Of a stretch of DNA of 5,140 nt, positions 5,069 to 5,140 are shown piece after piece; position 1 is the stretch's first letter, and each line of letters opens with the position of its first letter. Source of the stretch: Rickettsiales bacterium (GTDB taxonomy: Bacteria > Pseudomonadota > Alphaproteobacteria > Rs-D84). The notes beneath the pieces were generated by a model that was not told the DNA's origin, did not search any database, and saw nothing but the letters and a program-made list of their open reading frames with translations. The position numbers were made by a program, and so were the translations under genes. Location: positions 1-5,140 of the forward strand of contig JAIRLB010000043.1 of the NCBI GenBank assembly GCA_031259745.1. Reading direction: 5' to 3'.

Positions 5069-5116
5069 GCAGGGGCGCGGTTCCCGCGCCCTTGGGCGGC
5101 GAAACGCCGCCCCTGC
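5069..5116. repeat. GC-rich compound palindrome (REP-like element)
   Basis: The outer arms GCAGGGGCG (5069-5077) and CGCCCCTGC (5108-5116) are perfect inverted repeats. Two perfect hairpins are nested: GGGCGCGG (5073-5080) with CCGCGCCC (5084-5091), and GGGCGGCG (5094-5101) with CGCCGCCC (5105-5112). The element can fold as one cruciform or as two tandem stem-loops. Its GC content contrasts sharply with the AT-rich flanks. It resembles dispersed intergenic repeats of gut bacteria and could also stop transcription of the HTH gene, although no T-tract follows. Copy number is not visible from one window. Confidence 0.65.
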
Positions 5117-5140
5117 GGGGAAATCAAACAAATATAAAGA

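Noticed and set aside
4637..5131. A 164-codon open frame on the - strand opposite the HTH gene
   Set aside because: It runs antisense to a well-supported HTH domain with a good ribosome binding site, covers the GC-rich palindrome, and its translation has no recognisable domain.
1..5140. CRISPR array, insertion sequence or prophage genes
   Set aside because: No regularly spaced direct repeats, transposase, integrase or phage structural genes are visible. The HTH protein alone is not enough to claim a prophage.

Overview
The window looks like a contig fragment from an uncultured, probably gut-associated, alphaproteobacterium. This is inferred from an LpxI-type lipid A enzyme, a short alphaproteobacterial-style RlmD/TrmA-family methyltransferase, a helix-turn-helix protein resembling the DNA-binding half of alphaproteobacterial S24-type repressors, and a surface protein joining an InlB-B-like repeat to CPAGYYCPG-type cysteine-rich repeats. 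No marker here fixes the genus.

Layout. Bases 1-695 are the 3' end of a large, AT-rich, cysteine-rich surface/exported protein (+). A 68-bp imperfect palindrome (708-775) separates it from the convergent lpxI (775-1587, -), which may be translated from a leaderless mRNA. A short divergent control region (1588-1674) then leads into a tight three-gene + strand run: two predicted small outer-membrane beta-barrel proteins (1675-2439, 2457-3143) and a 4Fe-4S RNA (uracil-5-)-methyltransferase (3154-4092), with gaps of only 17 and 10 nt.

The 600 bases from 4093 to 4691 hold no convincing protein gene but are not empty. A perfect bidirectional terminator (4273-4304) closes the + strand operon. It also ends a candidate small RNA of about 190 nt on the - strand, which has a near-consensus promoter (4472-4500), a perfect hairpin and a pyrimidine-rich loop resembling the anti-Shine-Dalgarno sequence. 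Between the operon end and the terminator lies another foldable stretch of unknown role. Upstream of the small RNA, an AT-rich divergent region with two inverted repeats leads to a small HTH regulator (4692-4976, +) that lacks the usual S24 peptidase half. A GC-rich compound palindrome of REP type (5069-5116) follows.

Together the annotated genes are mostly envelope functions (surface protein, lipid A synthesis, outer-membrane barrels) plus an RNA-modification enzyme. The most unusual part is the divergent small RNA/HTH regulator pair. It could be a small regulatory module, but its function is inferred only.
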